Origin: an uncultured Roseobacter sp.
GTDB lineage: Bacteria > Pseudomonadota > Alphaproteobacteria > Rhodobacterales > Rhodobacteraceae
Assembly: GCF_947495275.1 (NCBI RefSeq)
Contig: NZ_CANLYL010000022.1
Coordinates: 1 to 33,916 of the forward strand
Length of the DNA stretch: 33,916 nt
Direction of reading: 5' to 3'
Shown here piece after piece: positions 24,701-32,659 of this stretch. The notes beneath the pieces are model-generated. The model ran no database searches. It saw nothing but the letters and a program-made list of their open reading frames with translations, and was not told where the DNA came from. Position numbers and translations under genes: made by a program. Numbering within the stretch: position 1 is the stretch's first letter; each line of letters begins with the position of its first letter.

Positions 24701-25537
24701 GCAGTCGATACCACTAGCTGGAGTGTGGACAGTTCGCTGGCCTCTGCGAGTGCGACGATTGCAGGGCTCGTCGGGCGCCCGATTGCCGTGGTGACGACGC
24801 AACTCTGGCTGGATATCCCGCAGGATCTCGCCAAAACCGGTGCCTTTGGCGAAACCGCCGATGATATACGCGATCACCTTATCCGCGAGGCTGTGTTTGA
24901 TGTTGTGAAATCACAGGAATTCACAGTGCGGCTGGGCGAACTGGCCAAGGGGCACGACGGGCTTTATGGATTTTTCATTGGCGATGATTACGCGCTTTTC
25001 CATCTGATCGAAAAAGAGGTCACACAGGCCGCGCGGGTCAGCCGTCAGGGCGGCGGTTTCCGCGCGGCCCTTGGCGGTGTTTCTGCACAGGTTGGCGGAA
25101 ACTTCCTGCCGGAGCCCAGCCCATTGGATGCCCCTTACATCGGAGCGGGCGAGCCGCTGGGCGTTCACGTGGGTCAAAAGCTGCGTCTGACATTGCTGAT
25201 GCACCCTTCGGCCCGGGTCCATGCCACAACAGGTTTCCTGCCGCGTAAGTCCCTGGAGTTGCTGAACGATTGGGTTTCACCGGGACTGGGGCATGTGGCA
25301 CCTTCGGCCCGTATTGGTCCGGTGCTGATCGATCCTGACAAGGTGAGACTACCGAAGATCGCCGCATTCGGGGCCAATCAGACATGGACCAGACGGAACA
25401 CACCGATAACATGGCGCGATGACCCGATCCTGGGCGCAACCCAGGCTGCCGTTCTGCCGTCGGGCCGGGTGACCGTTGAAGAAGGATACATCCGTATCAC
25501 GCCCGAGGGCGATCCGACGATCGGGGAGGACGACTGA
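21743..25537 (+). CDS. 1264-residue protein of unknown function, fifth gene of the DUF6603-type operon
   Basis: ATG at 21743 follows the previous stop by two bases, with GGGGAGA upstream. The N-terminal third is strand-rich, with FRFPEPAQAPNPALLVPVDV (about 35-54), GVHLHWAMPDGLLRGE (95-110), LPNRWLVVRMSGRRNRARVD and YVVIGWWSDRAHDPLGG. A very basic segment at about 431-500 (KQKTKAAPL, GRKRGKHKSDKDSLRRRAED, KTRRLKRPGPRYHR) interrupts it and is probably exposed. The second half is again strand-rich with several Trp-containing motifs (TSWVQPWSPVWLEWEVELVP). No enzyme motif, signal peptide or membrane helix is visible. It overlaps the next start by one base (TGATG). A structural or ligand-binding role in the same complex is inferred from context only. 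Confidence 0.8.
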   Translation: MADAIKPELMNALLGSGNWSLATNVGDRVVDQRFRFPEPAQAPNPALLVPVDVQALYVPASHSERYVRLPLELGDGADADKTTAPFSTPRARAKGVHLHWAMPDGLLRGEMVDDDDEPVQMPVLPNRWLVVRMSGRRNRARVDLRSWLIEADTGRVFDLPKYPNAPTASLAQQMTPETLTGIIGGSPNWTASYDATLNRFAFHDQLDGVQPTQVLTRQASYVVIGWWSDRAHDPLGGVFSPYSVARKIDRLDWTASSAPFIGEWKSPKRPLSSESDDKGTDLRTALKLSTSQMGLLSGFKEYSFDEVTLARQRLRYETVLHGAVYGVPITGGVGKDAAPRASQIELSMAPTLERLIAAQAASGLGVRSGPRKEYFESLLTGVANMSLMNIASRDGIVQLDEAEHADGFEAFQGPETYEDVIISRQQSAFKAGRPLRTKAAKQKTKAAPLADVIWNGRKRGKHKSDKDSLRRRAEDIKYGRKGSRIDDAPKTRRLKRPGPRYHRATSPVVGLRNYGRSQRFLADGRFHDEGKLICRWSDEMATKYGEGYQASTYVPLLVNRFVPAITNRILQNSFMGDLYMMPWIFEAIRAVVRGDQVGPTQNRLRGEMALRYSQDGVYDGIVPIARGDETTPYSAKVAVSDAVRRFSLAEGRDPSPVAVTSWVQPWSPVWLEWEVELVPGQGFAGWDLGRIDFEGAPVPQGKKVKLQGRSAITSGLARTYQAVIDTYLIAENQRDTDDQGEINEGHEGTLADLSAFLKNADLGSVTLDRINDLWLAVDAGPDGQVKAAPDGVADALAAAGLPNLIAEGALRLTRARIVDSFGRFRDLPTSKIIMPTALALKDENGAPTLAMPPRLSLPARLMWRFVDPADTSPSPVEGRLDQANPGNMVNPISGYILPDFIDESVEFFDQDGQPLGEVLHDPVTGGLIWESGVGRDGPASGSPMTGLPETARLCGQIAQGMIETDIRQRNSEQTADKESPLSAFLRAVDTTSWSVDSSLASASATIAGLVGRPIAVVTTQLWLDIPQDLAKTGAFGETADDIRDHLIREAVFDVVKSQEFTVRLGELAKGHDGLYGFFIGDDYALFHLIEKEVTQAARVSRQGGGFRAALGGVSAQVGGNFLPEPSPLDAPYIGAGEPLGVHVGQKLRLTLLMHPSARVHATTGFLPRKSLELLNDWVSPGLGHVAPSARIGPVLIDPDKVRLPKIAAFGANQTWTRRNTPITWRDDPILGATQAAVLPSGRVTVEEGYIRITPEGDPTIGEDD

Positions 25538-28500
25538 TGTCCCGCTACGACTGGCCACGTGAGTTCACCAAATCGGCTGACCGACTGGCGCAACGCATGG
25601 AACGCGCTCTGCGGGACCGGAACATCGGCGTGCCACCGGGCGCTATGGGCGATCTGGACCTGTTGGACGATGTGATCCAGACCAATTTCGACGAAGACCG
25701 CATGTGGATGCCCCTGGGCCCGTCGATTATGACAAACGGGCAGGCAACCGGTGATCCGCAAGTCGCCGGTCGGGTGCGGGCGATCGCCGTCAGCCCCAAT
25801 GGTCAGCGTATCTACGTCGGCAGTGCTAACGGTGGCGTCTGGTACTCGTCGGACAGCGGTGCGTCGTGGACGCCACTGGGCAGTGCCAGCCTTGCCGCTT
25901 CGGCCAATCGCTCCGATCTGTCGCTGACGATCGGAGCGATTTGGGTGGAGTTTGGCAGCACCGGGGCGGTTGATGATCCGGCAAAAGACGTGGTCTACGT
26001 GGGGACCGGTGAAGGCCTTCCGCAATTTTCGGATACACCGGGTAGCAATATGGGCGGTATCGGCGTGCTGCGGCTGAATGGCACGTTGCCTGATGCGCTG
26101 GCGGCCCCGCTGCAAAACCCCTGGAAGCGTGAAGCCCGGAACCTGACGGGAGAGGGTATCTTTCGCATGGCGCGCGACCCTGCTGCTGCCGCAGCGCTCG
26201 ATGGCACGGCGACGCTTGTTGCGGCAACCTCGACCGGTCTGTGGTCCCGCAGCGGTGCTTTTTCCGAAGATGCGAATTGGCAGCGCGTTGAATTCACCAG
26301 CACCGCTTTTGCCAATCTGTCCGGCCAGCCACATTGCACGGATGTCATCTGGAATGACAAAGGCCTGTGGGTCACCTTGGTGGGGACGGGGGCCACGGAT
26401 GGGCTTTACCGGTCGCCCACCGGCCTGGCGGGATCATTTGCGCGCATCACGCTCACCAATCTGGAAACCGGGACGCGGCTGAGCCTTGGGCAAGCCGCGC
26501 ACGACACTGACCGGATGTATGTGCTGGGTAAGGTGCCTGATCCCATTAATCCTGGTACCAACTCGGGGCATGCCGCAGTGTGGCGGGTTGATCTGGCCAA
26601 CAGCGTGACGGTTGCGCCTCCCGTCCAGAATGTGCCCATGGGCTTGTTCGTGTCATCGGTCGCACCCGATAACGCAGGCAACCTTATCAACAACACTGAC
26701 GATCAATCCGCCTACGATCAGGCCATCTGCGTGCGTCAGGTTGGCACAAACGATGTGGTGACCGTTGGTGGATCGCTGGAGGACAATGGTGAATGGGACG
26801 CGGCGATATTCGATCTCACTATCACCGGCGGAGCAGCTGCCCCAACCACTGATTTTGACCCCACCCGCCATACAACTGCCGTGACCGACCCGACCTTTAT
26901 CGGGGCTGGTATTCATCCGGATGTTCATGTCCTCATGCAGGCGGGTGCAAATCTTTGGGTAGGCTGCGATGGCGGCGTTTTTAGACGATCCGGCGGCACC
27001 GTCCGGGCGATGAATGCCGGGCTGAGCGTGGCTGAGCCGGGATATCTGGTCTCGCACCCCACGATAGATGGTCCGGTTCTGGCGGGCACACAGGACAACG
27101 GCGCGATCCAGCGTATTGGTGACACGGTCTGGAGCCTGCAGCGCAAAGGCGACGGTGGTGGATGCCTGTTCCATCCGACCAAACCCCACCAGAGGGTGAT
27201 GCAATTCATCAATGCGACATGGCAATTCGAACCCGCCAGCTTTTCACCCTGGGGCCCTGTGTTGCGATCCAATCCCGCACTGCCCACAGAGACGGCAGAA
27301 AACGGACGGTCCACATTTTATTCTCAAGGGGCCGCGGCACCGGCGACCAATGCGGGTGATGCCCGGATTTTCCTTGGTACCGACCGGATATGGTACTGCG
27401 CCAATTGGAACGACCCTTCGATCAACATGGCTTGGGTCACCATTCCAAGCATGACCGATGCGCATGCGGGAGGGGCACCTCTTCAGGACCAACTCACCGA
27501 GAACGGCAATTCCGATGCTGTCCTTGTCATCGAGGTGCTGCGCGAAGGCGATGCCGCTGATGGCTATGAGGGAATGGCGATCTTGGTCCTGTGCCAACGC
27601 ACGGTCCGGATTTTCCGTTTTGCGCGTCCGGCACCCGCGGCAGCGCAGGCCTGGACTGCCATTGCCCAATCCGTGGTCAGTGATCCCTCGACGGCGACAC
27701 GCCCGCGCAGTCACAAGCTGGGGGATGACATTCCCAATCCCTTTCTCACCTATCTGCCCGACCCCTGGCTCAGTGCCTGGACCGACGTGGCCGTTCACAA
27801 AAACGATGTTGCCGGGCAAGAAAGTTTTTATGTCGCGACCACGGGTCAACGGGGTGTTGGTGCAAGTGGAGAGGCCACCAGTGACCCTGTCCATGATACC
27901 TTGTGGTGGTACGATGGTCAGGGACGCTGGTACCCGACCGGATTGCGCAACACGCCGCTGGATGCAGCGGCGGGTACCGGTGGCTCGCCTGCGGCCGCGC
28001 ATTGTGTGATCGTCGATCGGGAAGCGCCCGACAATGTCTATGTGGGTAACCGCATCGGCGTCTGGCACGGGGTGATTGACCAGAGCGGCACGCATCCCAC
28101 CTGGACGTGGCGGCCGGCGATGGAAGGGCTGCCGCACACGATGGTTCAGGACCTGTCGATCTCCAGCACGGAGGCGGGTACCTTTCTGCGCGCGGCTCTT
28201 GTGTCACGCGGGGTCTGGGAGCGTGATATTTCACTCTTGCCTGTGTCGGTGGGGCGGACGTTTATTCGGGCAGTGCCTCACGATACCGGGCGCTCGATAC
28301 TGCCCGCCACACCGAAAAACCCCTTGGACGACAGCAACCTGGAACTGCATGAAAGCCCCGATCTGGTCATTCTGCCCACAGGGTCACACACCTGGGATCC
28401 GCTGTTGCCGAACGAGGCGGATCTGCTGGCGGCCCCGAAACAAAGGCGCTACGGAAAGAGGGTGCATGATGTCTTTGTCATGTTGCATCATCGGCACACG

Positions 28501-28884
28501 ACGTCTTTGGCCGGGGCGGATGCCAACATTGACGTCTTTTTCCAGAAAGACGCCCCGGCGGGGGATTTGCAGGGATTTGCGATTACGCCGGAGTGGCGCA
28601 CCTTTGTTCATGAAACGGTGCGGGGTAACGCGCCTCCCGCGGTGGCCGGTCTGTCGCATCTGGGGCGGTTTAATCCGGCCTTGCCGGTTGATGCCCGCAC
28701 GCCCCGCGCGGTAAAACTCTCTGTCAATCTCAACTACGCGGGTAGACGTGATCACGCGATGCTGATTGCAGTTGTGACCTCGCCCGGCAATGCGTTCTTG
28801 CTGGCGGGTCTGGCGCCGGGCAACCTCAAATCCGTGGTGCGGCGGTCACATCAGATCGCTGTGCGAAAATTTGCACGGGTCTAG
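25537..28884 (+). CDS. Beta-propeller (BNR/sialidase-like repeat) protein, last gene of the DUF6603-type operon
   Basis: The 1115-residue product carries repeats of the propeller type found in sialidase-like, sortilin-like and photosystem-assembly proteins. Residues about 79-115 read GRVRAIAVSPNGQRIYVGSA then NGGVWYSSDSGASWTPLG, the classic Asp-box layout SxDxGxxW. Further blades are visible near 471-560 (NLWVGCDGGVFRRSGG, GPVLAGTQDNGAIQRIGDTV) and 834-898 (VYVGNRIGVWHGV, SRGVWERD). Such propellers bind partners or glycans; catalytic residues of true sialidases (arginine triad) are not evident. A C-terminal domain of about 215 residues (HDVFVMLHHRHTTSLAG, FVHETVRGNAPPAV) follows. No signal peptide is present. 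It is translationally coupled to the previous gene (TGATG). Its tag overlaps the convergent channel gene by four bases. Confidence 0.8.
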   Translation: MSRYDWPREFTKSADRLAQRMERALRDRNIGVPPGAMGDLDLLDDVIQTNFDEDRMWMPLGPSIMTNGQATGDPQVAGRVRAIAVSPNGQRIYVGSANGGVWYSSDSGASWTPLGSASLAASANRSDLSLTIGAIWVEFGSTGAVDDPAKDVVYVGTGEGLPQFSDTPGSNMGGIGVLRLNGTLPDALAAPLQNPWKREARNLTGEGIFRMARDPAAAAALDGTATLVAATSTGLWSRSGAFSEDANWQRVEFTSTAFANLSGQPHCTDVIWNDKGLWVTLVGTGATDGLYRSPTGLAGSFARITLTNLETGTRLSLGQAAHDTDRMYVLGKVPDPINPGTNSGHAAVWRVDLANSVTVAPPVQNVPMGLFVSSVAPDNAGNLINNTDDQSAYDQAICVRQVGTNDVVTVGGSLEDNGEWDAAIFDLTITGGAAAPTTDFDPTRHTTAVTDPTFIGAGIHPDVHVLMQAGANLWVGCDGGVFRRSGGTVRAMNAGLSVAEPGYLVSHPTIDGPVLAGTQDNGAIQRIGDTVWSLQRKGDGGGCLFHPTKPHQRVMQFINATWQFEPASFSPWGPVLRSNPALPTETAENGRSTFYSQGAAAPATNAGDARIFLGTDRIWYCANWNDPSINMAWVTIPSMTDAHAGGAPLQDQLTENGNSDAVLVIEVLREGDAADGYEGMAILVLCQRTVRIFRFARPAPAAAQAWTAIAQSVVSDPSTATRPRSHKLGDDIPNPFLTYLPDPWLSAWTDVAVHKNDVAGQESFYVATTGQRGVGASGEATSDPVHDTLWWYDGQGRWYPTGLRNTPLDAAAGTGGSPAAAHCVIVDREAPDNVYVGNRIGVWHGVIDQSGTHPTWTWRPAMEGLPHTMVQDLSISSTEAGTFLRAALVSRGVWERDISLLPVSVGRTFIRAVPHDTGRSILPATPKNPLDDSNLELHESPDLVILPTGSHTWDPLLPNEADLLAAPKQRRYGKRVHDVFVMLHHRHTTSLAGADANIDVFFQKDAPAGDLQGFAITPEWRTFVHETVRGNAPPAVAGLSHLGRFNPALPVDARTPRAVKLSVNLNYAGRRDHAMLIAVVTSPGNAFLLAGLAPGNLKSVVRRSHQIAVRKFARV

Positions 28885-31142
28885 GGTTCGTCCGGTATCA
28901 CACCGGGTTGAACTGGCTGCGTGACAGCCTCCTGAGCGGCGGCCGTCACGGCTTTGCGTTCGCTTTCCGTAAGATGCTCATCGCCGGATAGTTCAACCTT
29001 GACGTTGCGCTCGGCCATGCGAATACCGTTGGCGTCAAATGCATCACGCACTTTCTGGTAGGCATCGCGCCGCACCAGCCATTGCTCGCCCGGGCGGGTC
29101 ATGAATTTGACGCCCACCACCATGTTGAACTCTTCCATGCGGCGCACGCCTTGTGATTTCAAAGTATCGAGAATGGCGTCCCCGTAGTGCTCATTAGCTT
29201 TGAGTTCAGCGCCCACTTTCTTGACGATCTTTTTGACCAGTTGCAGATCGGTGTCGAAGGGCACGCGGAATTCCAGCTTCATGATGACCCAATCGCGGGA
29301 ATAATTGGTCATGGATTTCAACTCGCCGAAGGGCAGGGTGTGCACGGCACCGCGATGGTGCCTGATCTGCAGGGACCGGATCGAAATCTTTTCAACCGTG
29401 CCGCGCAATTGATCAATCTCGACGTATTCGCCGACGCGGAAGGCGTCATCGACAAGGAAGAAAATTCCGGAAACAACATCTTTGACCAGCGATTGCGCCC
29501 CAAATCCAATGGCGATGCCGAGAACACTGGCACCGGCCAGAATCGGAGCGATATTCACGCCCATTGACGACAGAACCGACATCATGACCATGCTCAACAA
29601 GGTCACCATCAGAACAACTCGCAGCAATGGCAGCAAGGTTGCCATCCGGGCTTCGGGGCCGGGGGCCTGACCATCTTCGGGGGGCTTGTAGGCGGCCAGC
29701 CGTCGGTCGATCGATGTCTTGCCCCATGTCCAGACCAGATCGGCGATCAGTACTGCAGCCGCGCTGTCGATCAGGATGGAAAACAGTCTTTGACCCATAG
29801 TGGGATTGTCGGAATTCTCGAAGATGCCTGCGTTCCAGATCATTGCCAGCGTTAACCCCAGGATGACAAAAACGCCGAAGCGGATGAGCCGTTGTGCGAT
29901 AGGGCGGTAGGTCTCATATGGGTCCGCAATGAGAGCCGGTTCGGGCGCGCTTTCGATCTCATCCATACCCTCCATGGGCTCCGGCGCGGGCAATTGGGCG
30001 GCGGCTCTTTCCGCCTTTGATCGATAATCCGTTATCGCATTGTCAAAGCTGGTGTCGGTCCATCCCCGCAGTAGTTTCAGCGCCGGTATGGCCAGCCCGA
30101 TCACCATGACCGACCACATCAGTGGGTACATGCCAAAGAGCCATGTGACAAAAACCATTGTGCTGAGCAGGCAAAGATAGGCACGCCAGCGGGAGAGAGA
30201 CCGGCGCGTCAGACTGCTGGTGTGCTGTTGAGCCTTGATGAAACAAAAGAAAATGCAAATCAGGCTGACAATCAGCAGGATCCCGGCAAAGAGAACCGAT
30301 ACCGCCAGCGTTTCCGGAGCCGTATCGCCGGATGCGCGCGCGGATGTGAGTTGATCAAACACGTCAATTAGCGAGATCGCAAACACAAGGATCGCAAGGA
30401 AAAACGTGAGCGTCAGTCCTAGTGCCCGGGCCATTGGTGTCGTGATCGGGATGAGCCGCAATTGCGGCACACGCGGTGCCAGAAACAGCCTGACCAGGGT
30501 GTTTATGGCGCGCACAGAAACGATGGCCAGAAGGGTGGAGAGGATCAGTGTATAGAGCAGCGGTGGCCAGCCAACAGCAGAAAATGCGCCGATGGACCCA
30601 GCGGCGAAGGCCACCAGGCCGATGAATGCCAGAGCGGTGCGCGTCAGGGCTGCGACGGCGCGTTCTTTGGGGCTGGTGAACTTTTGCACTTCGATCCGGC
30701 GCAACACAGGGTTGGTATATTGCCGCGTCAACCATTCCAGCCCCGCGCCGAAGAACAGGAAAATCAGCGCAAATGTCAGACTGCGCACCTGTCTGTCGGG
30801 CGTCATCTGGTCACGCCAGCGCTCCAGGATGACCGTGGGCGCGGTCTCAAAACTAGCCCAGGCAGCGCCGAGATCGCTAACGCGCTTCCCAACACGTTCC
30901 ACGGCTTTCTGAAACTGCTCGCGGACTGACGGGATATCCGTGGGGCTGGCTGCGTCTTCGCTGTCGGCCTGTTCCTGTATCCAGTTCTGAATACGCTCAT
31001 CAGCAAGAAGACGGGTGAATTCATGCAAATCATTTGTGGATGGCGCTGCAATCGCGGGGGTGTCCTGGGCGGAGACTTGCAGGGGCGAAATCAGCAACGC
31101 AAGTGCCAAAAACCCGCATCCAACCCGCGATAACCACTTCAT
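28881..31142 (-). CDS. MscS-family mechanosensitive ion channel, large YbiO-like type
   Basis: A 753-residue inner-membrane protein. Residues 1-25 form a signal peptide (hydrophobic core and VSAQ end), followed by a periplasmic helical region of about 100 residues and several membrane helices. The C-terminal third carries the MscS core: the pore-lining helix with IGFGAQSLVKDVVSGIFFLV near residues 540-560, then VGEYVEIDQLRGTVEKISIR of the beta domain. Such channels open under membrane tension to release solutes during hypo-osmotic shock. Length and layout match the YbiO/MscM-like large members. It starts within the stop of the upstream ferredoxin gene (4-bp ATGA overlap), so both are translated from one message. 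Confidence 0.9.
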   Translation of the reverse strand: MKWLSRVGCGFLALALLISPLQVSAQDTPAIAAPSTNDLHEFTRLLADERIQNWIQEQADSEDAASPTDIPSVREQFQKAVERVGKRVSDLGAAWASFETAPTVILERWRDQMTPDRQVRSLTFALIFLFFGAGLEWLTRQYTNPVLRRIEVQKFTSPKERAVAALTRTALAFIGLVAFAAGSIGAFSAVGWPPLLYTLILSTLLAIVSVRAINTLVRLFLAPRVPQLRLIPITTPMARALGLTLTFFLAILVFAISLIDVFDQLTSARASGDTAPETLAVSVLFAGILLIVSLICIFFCFIKAQQHTSSLTRRSLSRWRAYLCLLSTMVFVTWLFGMYPLMWSVMVIGLAIPALKLLRGWTDTSFDNAITDYRSKAERAAAQLPAPEPMEGMDEIESAPEPALIADPYETYRPIAQRLIRFGVFVILGLTLAMIWNAGIFENSDNPTMGQRLFSILIDSAAAVLIADLVWTWGKTSIDRRLAAYKPPEDGQAPGPEARMATLLPLLRVVLMVTLLSMVMMSVLSSMGVNIAPILAGASVLGIAIGFGAQSLVKDVVSGIFFLVDDAFRVGEYVEIDQLRGTVEKISIRSLQIRHHRGAVHTLPFGELKSMTNYSRDWVIMKLEFRVPFDTDLQLVKKIVKKVGAELKANEHYGDAILDTLKSQGVRRMEEFNMVVGVKFMTRPGEQWLVRRDAYQKVRDAFDANGIRMAERNVKVELSGDEHLTESERKAVTAAAQEAVTQPVQPGVIPDEP

Positions 31143-32287
31143 GTCTGGGCCTCAAGCAAGTCGTTTGCGCGCTGATCTTCCTCATGATCATTATCTTTGA
31201 AGGTATAATCCGCAGGATACAGAGGTTCGACGTCCACCCGACCACCACTGGGTGTCAATTGACAGGCCAAACGCACATTTTCATCCGGGCCAATGCGCAT
31301 CAGCGTTTTTGCTTCCAGCGGCGTTGGCTCTGGCAAGGGAAACTCGGAGGACAGGATGCGCACGGCACAGGTGCCGCATCGCCCGCGCCCTTCGCAAAGA
31401 CTTGCGTGGGGTTGATCATGCATCCGGAAACTATCCAAGAGGCTCAGCTTGCTTGTGGTGTTTATCGCGGGGCCCGTGCCGCGCGTCAGAACCACCCGCT
31501 CGGACGATTGAAGGGCCAGTCGTACCCCCCGTGCCGCTAAGGTCAGAGCCGCAAGGGCGAGTGACCACCAGATGACCTGATTGGTAACTTTTTTGACCGT
31601 CTTGTACGGGATGCGTTCTTTCTTGGGTGTCGCGGGGGTTTCAGAAGGCGCTTGGGTTGCATAGCGCGATGTCTCTGCCTGTTGTGTTTGTTGCTCTGCC
31701 TTGATCAGGGCACCGCGTCCCGCTTCGCCATATCCCATGAGCGCAATGACCGGAACAGCAACGGCGACGGGGTACATCCAACCCAGCGCGTTGCGCATGT
31801 TTTCTTTGGCGCGCAGCCAGGTAAAGAGCCCCGCGCACCCATGTATCCAGACAACCGACAATAAGATCACCTGCAACAATCCAATTTGCGGTGCCCCCAG
31901 CCAGAAGAGCTTGATCGCTTGCGCATAGCCAAATTCGATGCCGTCAATCTTTAGCGACGCGATCCCGACTGCGTGCACCGCAAGCAGGGGAATGACGATA
32001 ACGCCCGAAAGCAACTGAACGATATCCTGCGTGTTCGTGCGCAGCGTCGGGCGCTTGTAAACTGCCCATAGGCCCAGCAGGAAATGGATGACCAGCGCCA
32101 GAAACAAAAGCGGCCCCAGCGGCGGTTTGGACCATATCTCAGACAGAAAGGGACGCGCGGCATCCATGGCCTCGATTGAGATCAGCCCAAGACTGAGATT
32201 AAGGAGATGGCTGGTGACGAAGATCAGCAAAAACAAGCCCGTAACAATTCGCGCCGTTCGTAGCCCCAGCCCAGAGAGTCTGCCCAT
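31139..32287 (-). CDS. Membrane-bound plant-type [2Fe-2S] ferredoxin with putative haem-binding four-helix domain
   Basis: Read from ATG 32287, the protein has 382 residues. The first 190 form four or five membrane helices with one histidine each at about 27, 68, 105 and 149, a layout like the cytochrome b anchor of succinate/fumarate dehydrogenases, so haem b binding is plausible. A Gln/Thr/Pro-rich linker and one more membrane helix (about 236-258) lead to a plant-type ferredoxin domain with C298-x5-C304-x2-C307 and C342. The same anchor-plus-ferredoxin design occurs at the N-terminus of some class III adenylate cyclases, but no cyclase domain follows here. The start could also be GTG 32299; the frame is open to 32566, but that extension is polar and lacks a ribosome site. 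An electron-transfer or redox-sensing role is likely; the partner is unknown. Confidence 0.75.
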   Translation of the reverse strand: MGRLSGLGLRTARIVTGLFLLIFVTSHLLNLSLGLISIEAMDAARPFLSEIWSKPPLGPLLFLALVIHFLLGLWAVYKRPTLRTNTQDIVQLLSGVIVIPLLAVHAVGIASLKIDGIEFGYAQAIKLFWLGAPQIGLLQVILLSVVWIHGCAGLFTWLRAKENMRNALGWMYPVAVAVPVIALMGYGEAGRGALIKAEQQTQQAETSRYATQAPSETPATPKKERIPYKTVKKVTNQVIWWSLALAALTLAARGVRLALQSSERVVLTRGTGPAINTTSKLSLLDSFRMHDQPHASLCEGRGRCGTCAVRILSSEFPLPEPTPLEAKTLMRIGPDENVRLACQLTPSGGRVDVEPLYPADYTFKDNDHEEDQRANDLLEAQT

Positions 32288-32659
32288 GGTTCGATTCACC
32301 GTGCCCCATTTCACACATGGCTCCACCCGCAGGCATTTTTGCCGTTTTGGTGACCATTCCTCATAAACTGTCCATTTTCTTGAACTCATTTGCAACCCGG
32401 CAGAGAAAGCCGCCTGTTTGTGTGGCGTGCTATGACAAGGCGAACCCCTGTGCGTGACGTTCAAAGACCTCCAAGAACCGAGCCGCCTCGGGCGCGGTTT
32501 CCGGTGAGTAATGGAGGCGACAAACCAAATTTTCCACCTGAGCCTATCAGGCAGAACTTCGGCCATTCCCTTCGCTCGTTATCGCGTTGATAAATCCTCT
32601 CTATATTGGTCAGCACGTGATACGCATCAATTACCGCCGCTGGGCCGAAGGGAAAAGAC
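32288..32659. other. Divergent intergenic region between ferredoxin and VOC dioxygenase genes
   Basis: This 372-base stretch lies between two divergent start codons and must hold both promoters. A TATATT hexamer at 32602-32607, about 53 bases before the dioxygenase start, could be a -10 element, but no good -35 lies at the right distance. The leftward part is covered by an open extension of the ferredoxin frame that does not look like protein. No palindrome or terminator stands out. Confidence 0.4.

Noticed and set aside
7892-28884. Phage tail or contractile injection system
   Set aside because: No sheath, tube, baseplate wedge, tape measure, spike or AAA ATPase was seen, and no other phage genes are present. 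Large size alone is not enough.
32288-32566. N-terminal extension of the membrane ferredoxin
   Set aside because: The 93 added residues are polar, basic and unlike any leader; the membrane domain begins right after the ATG at 32287.
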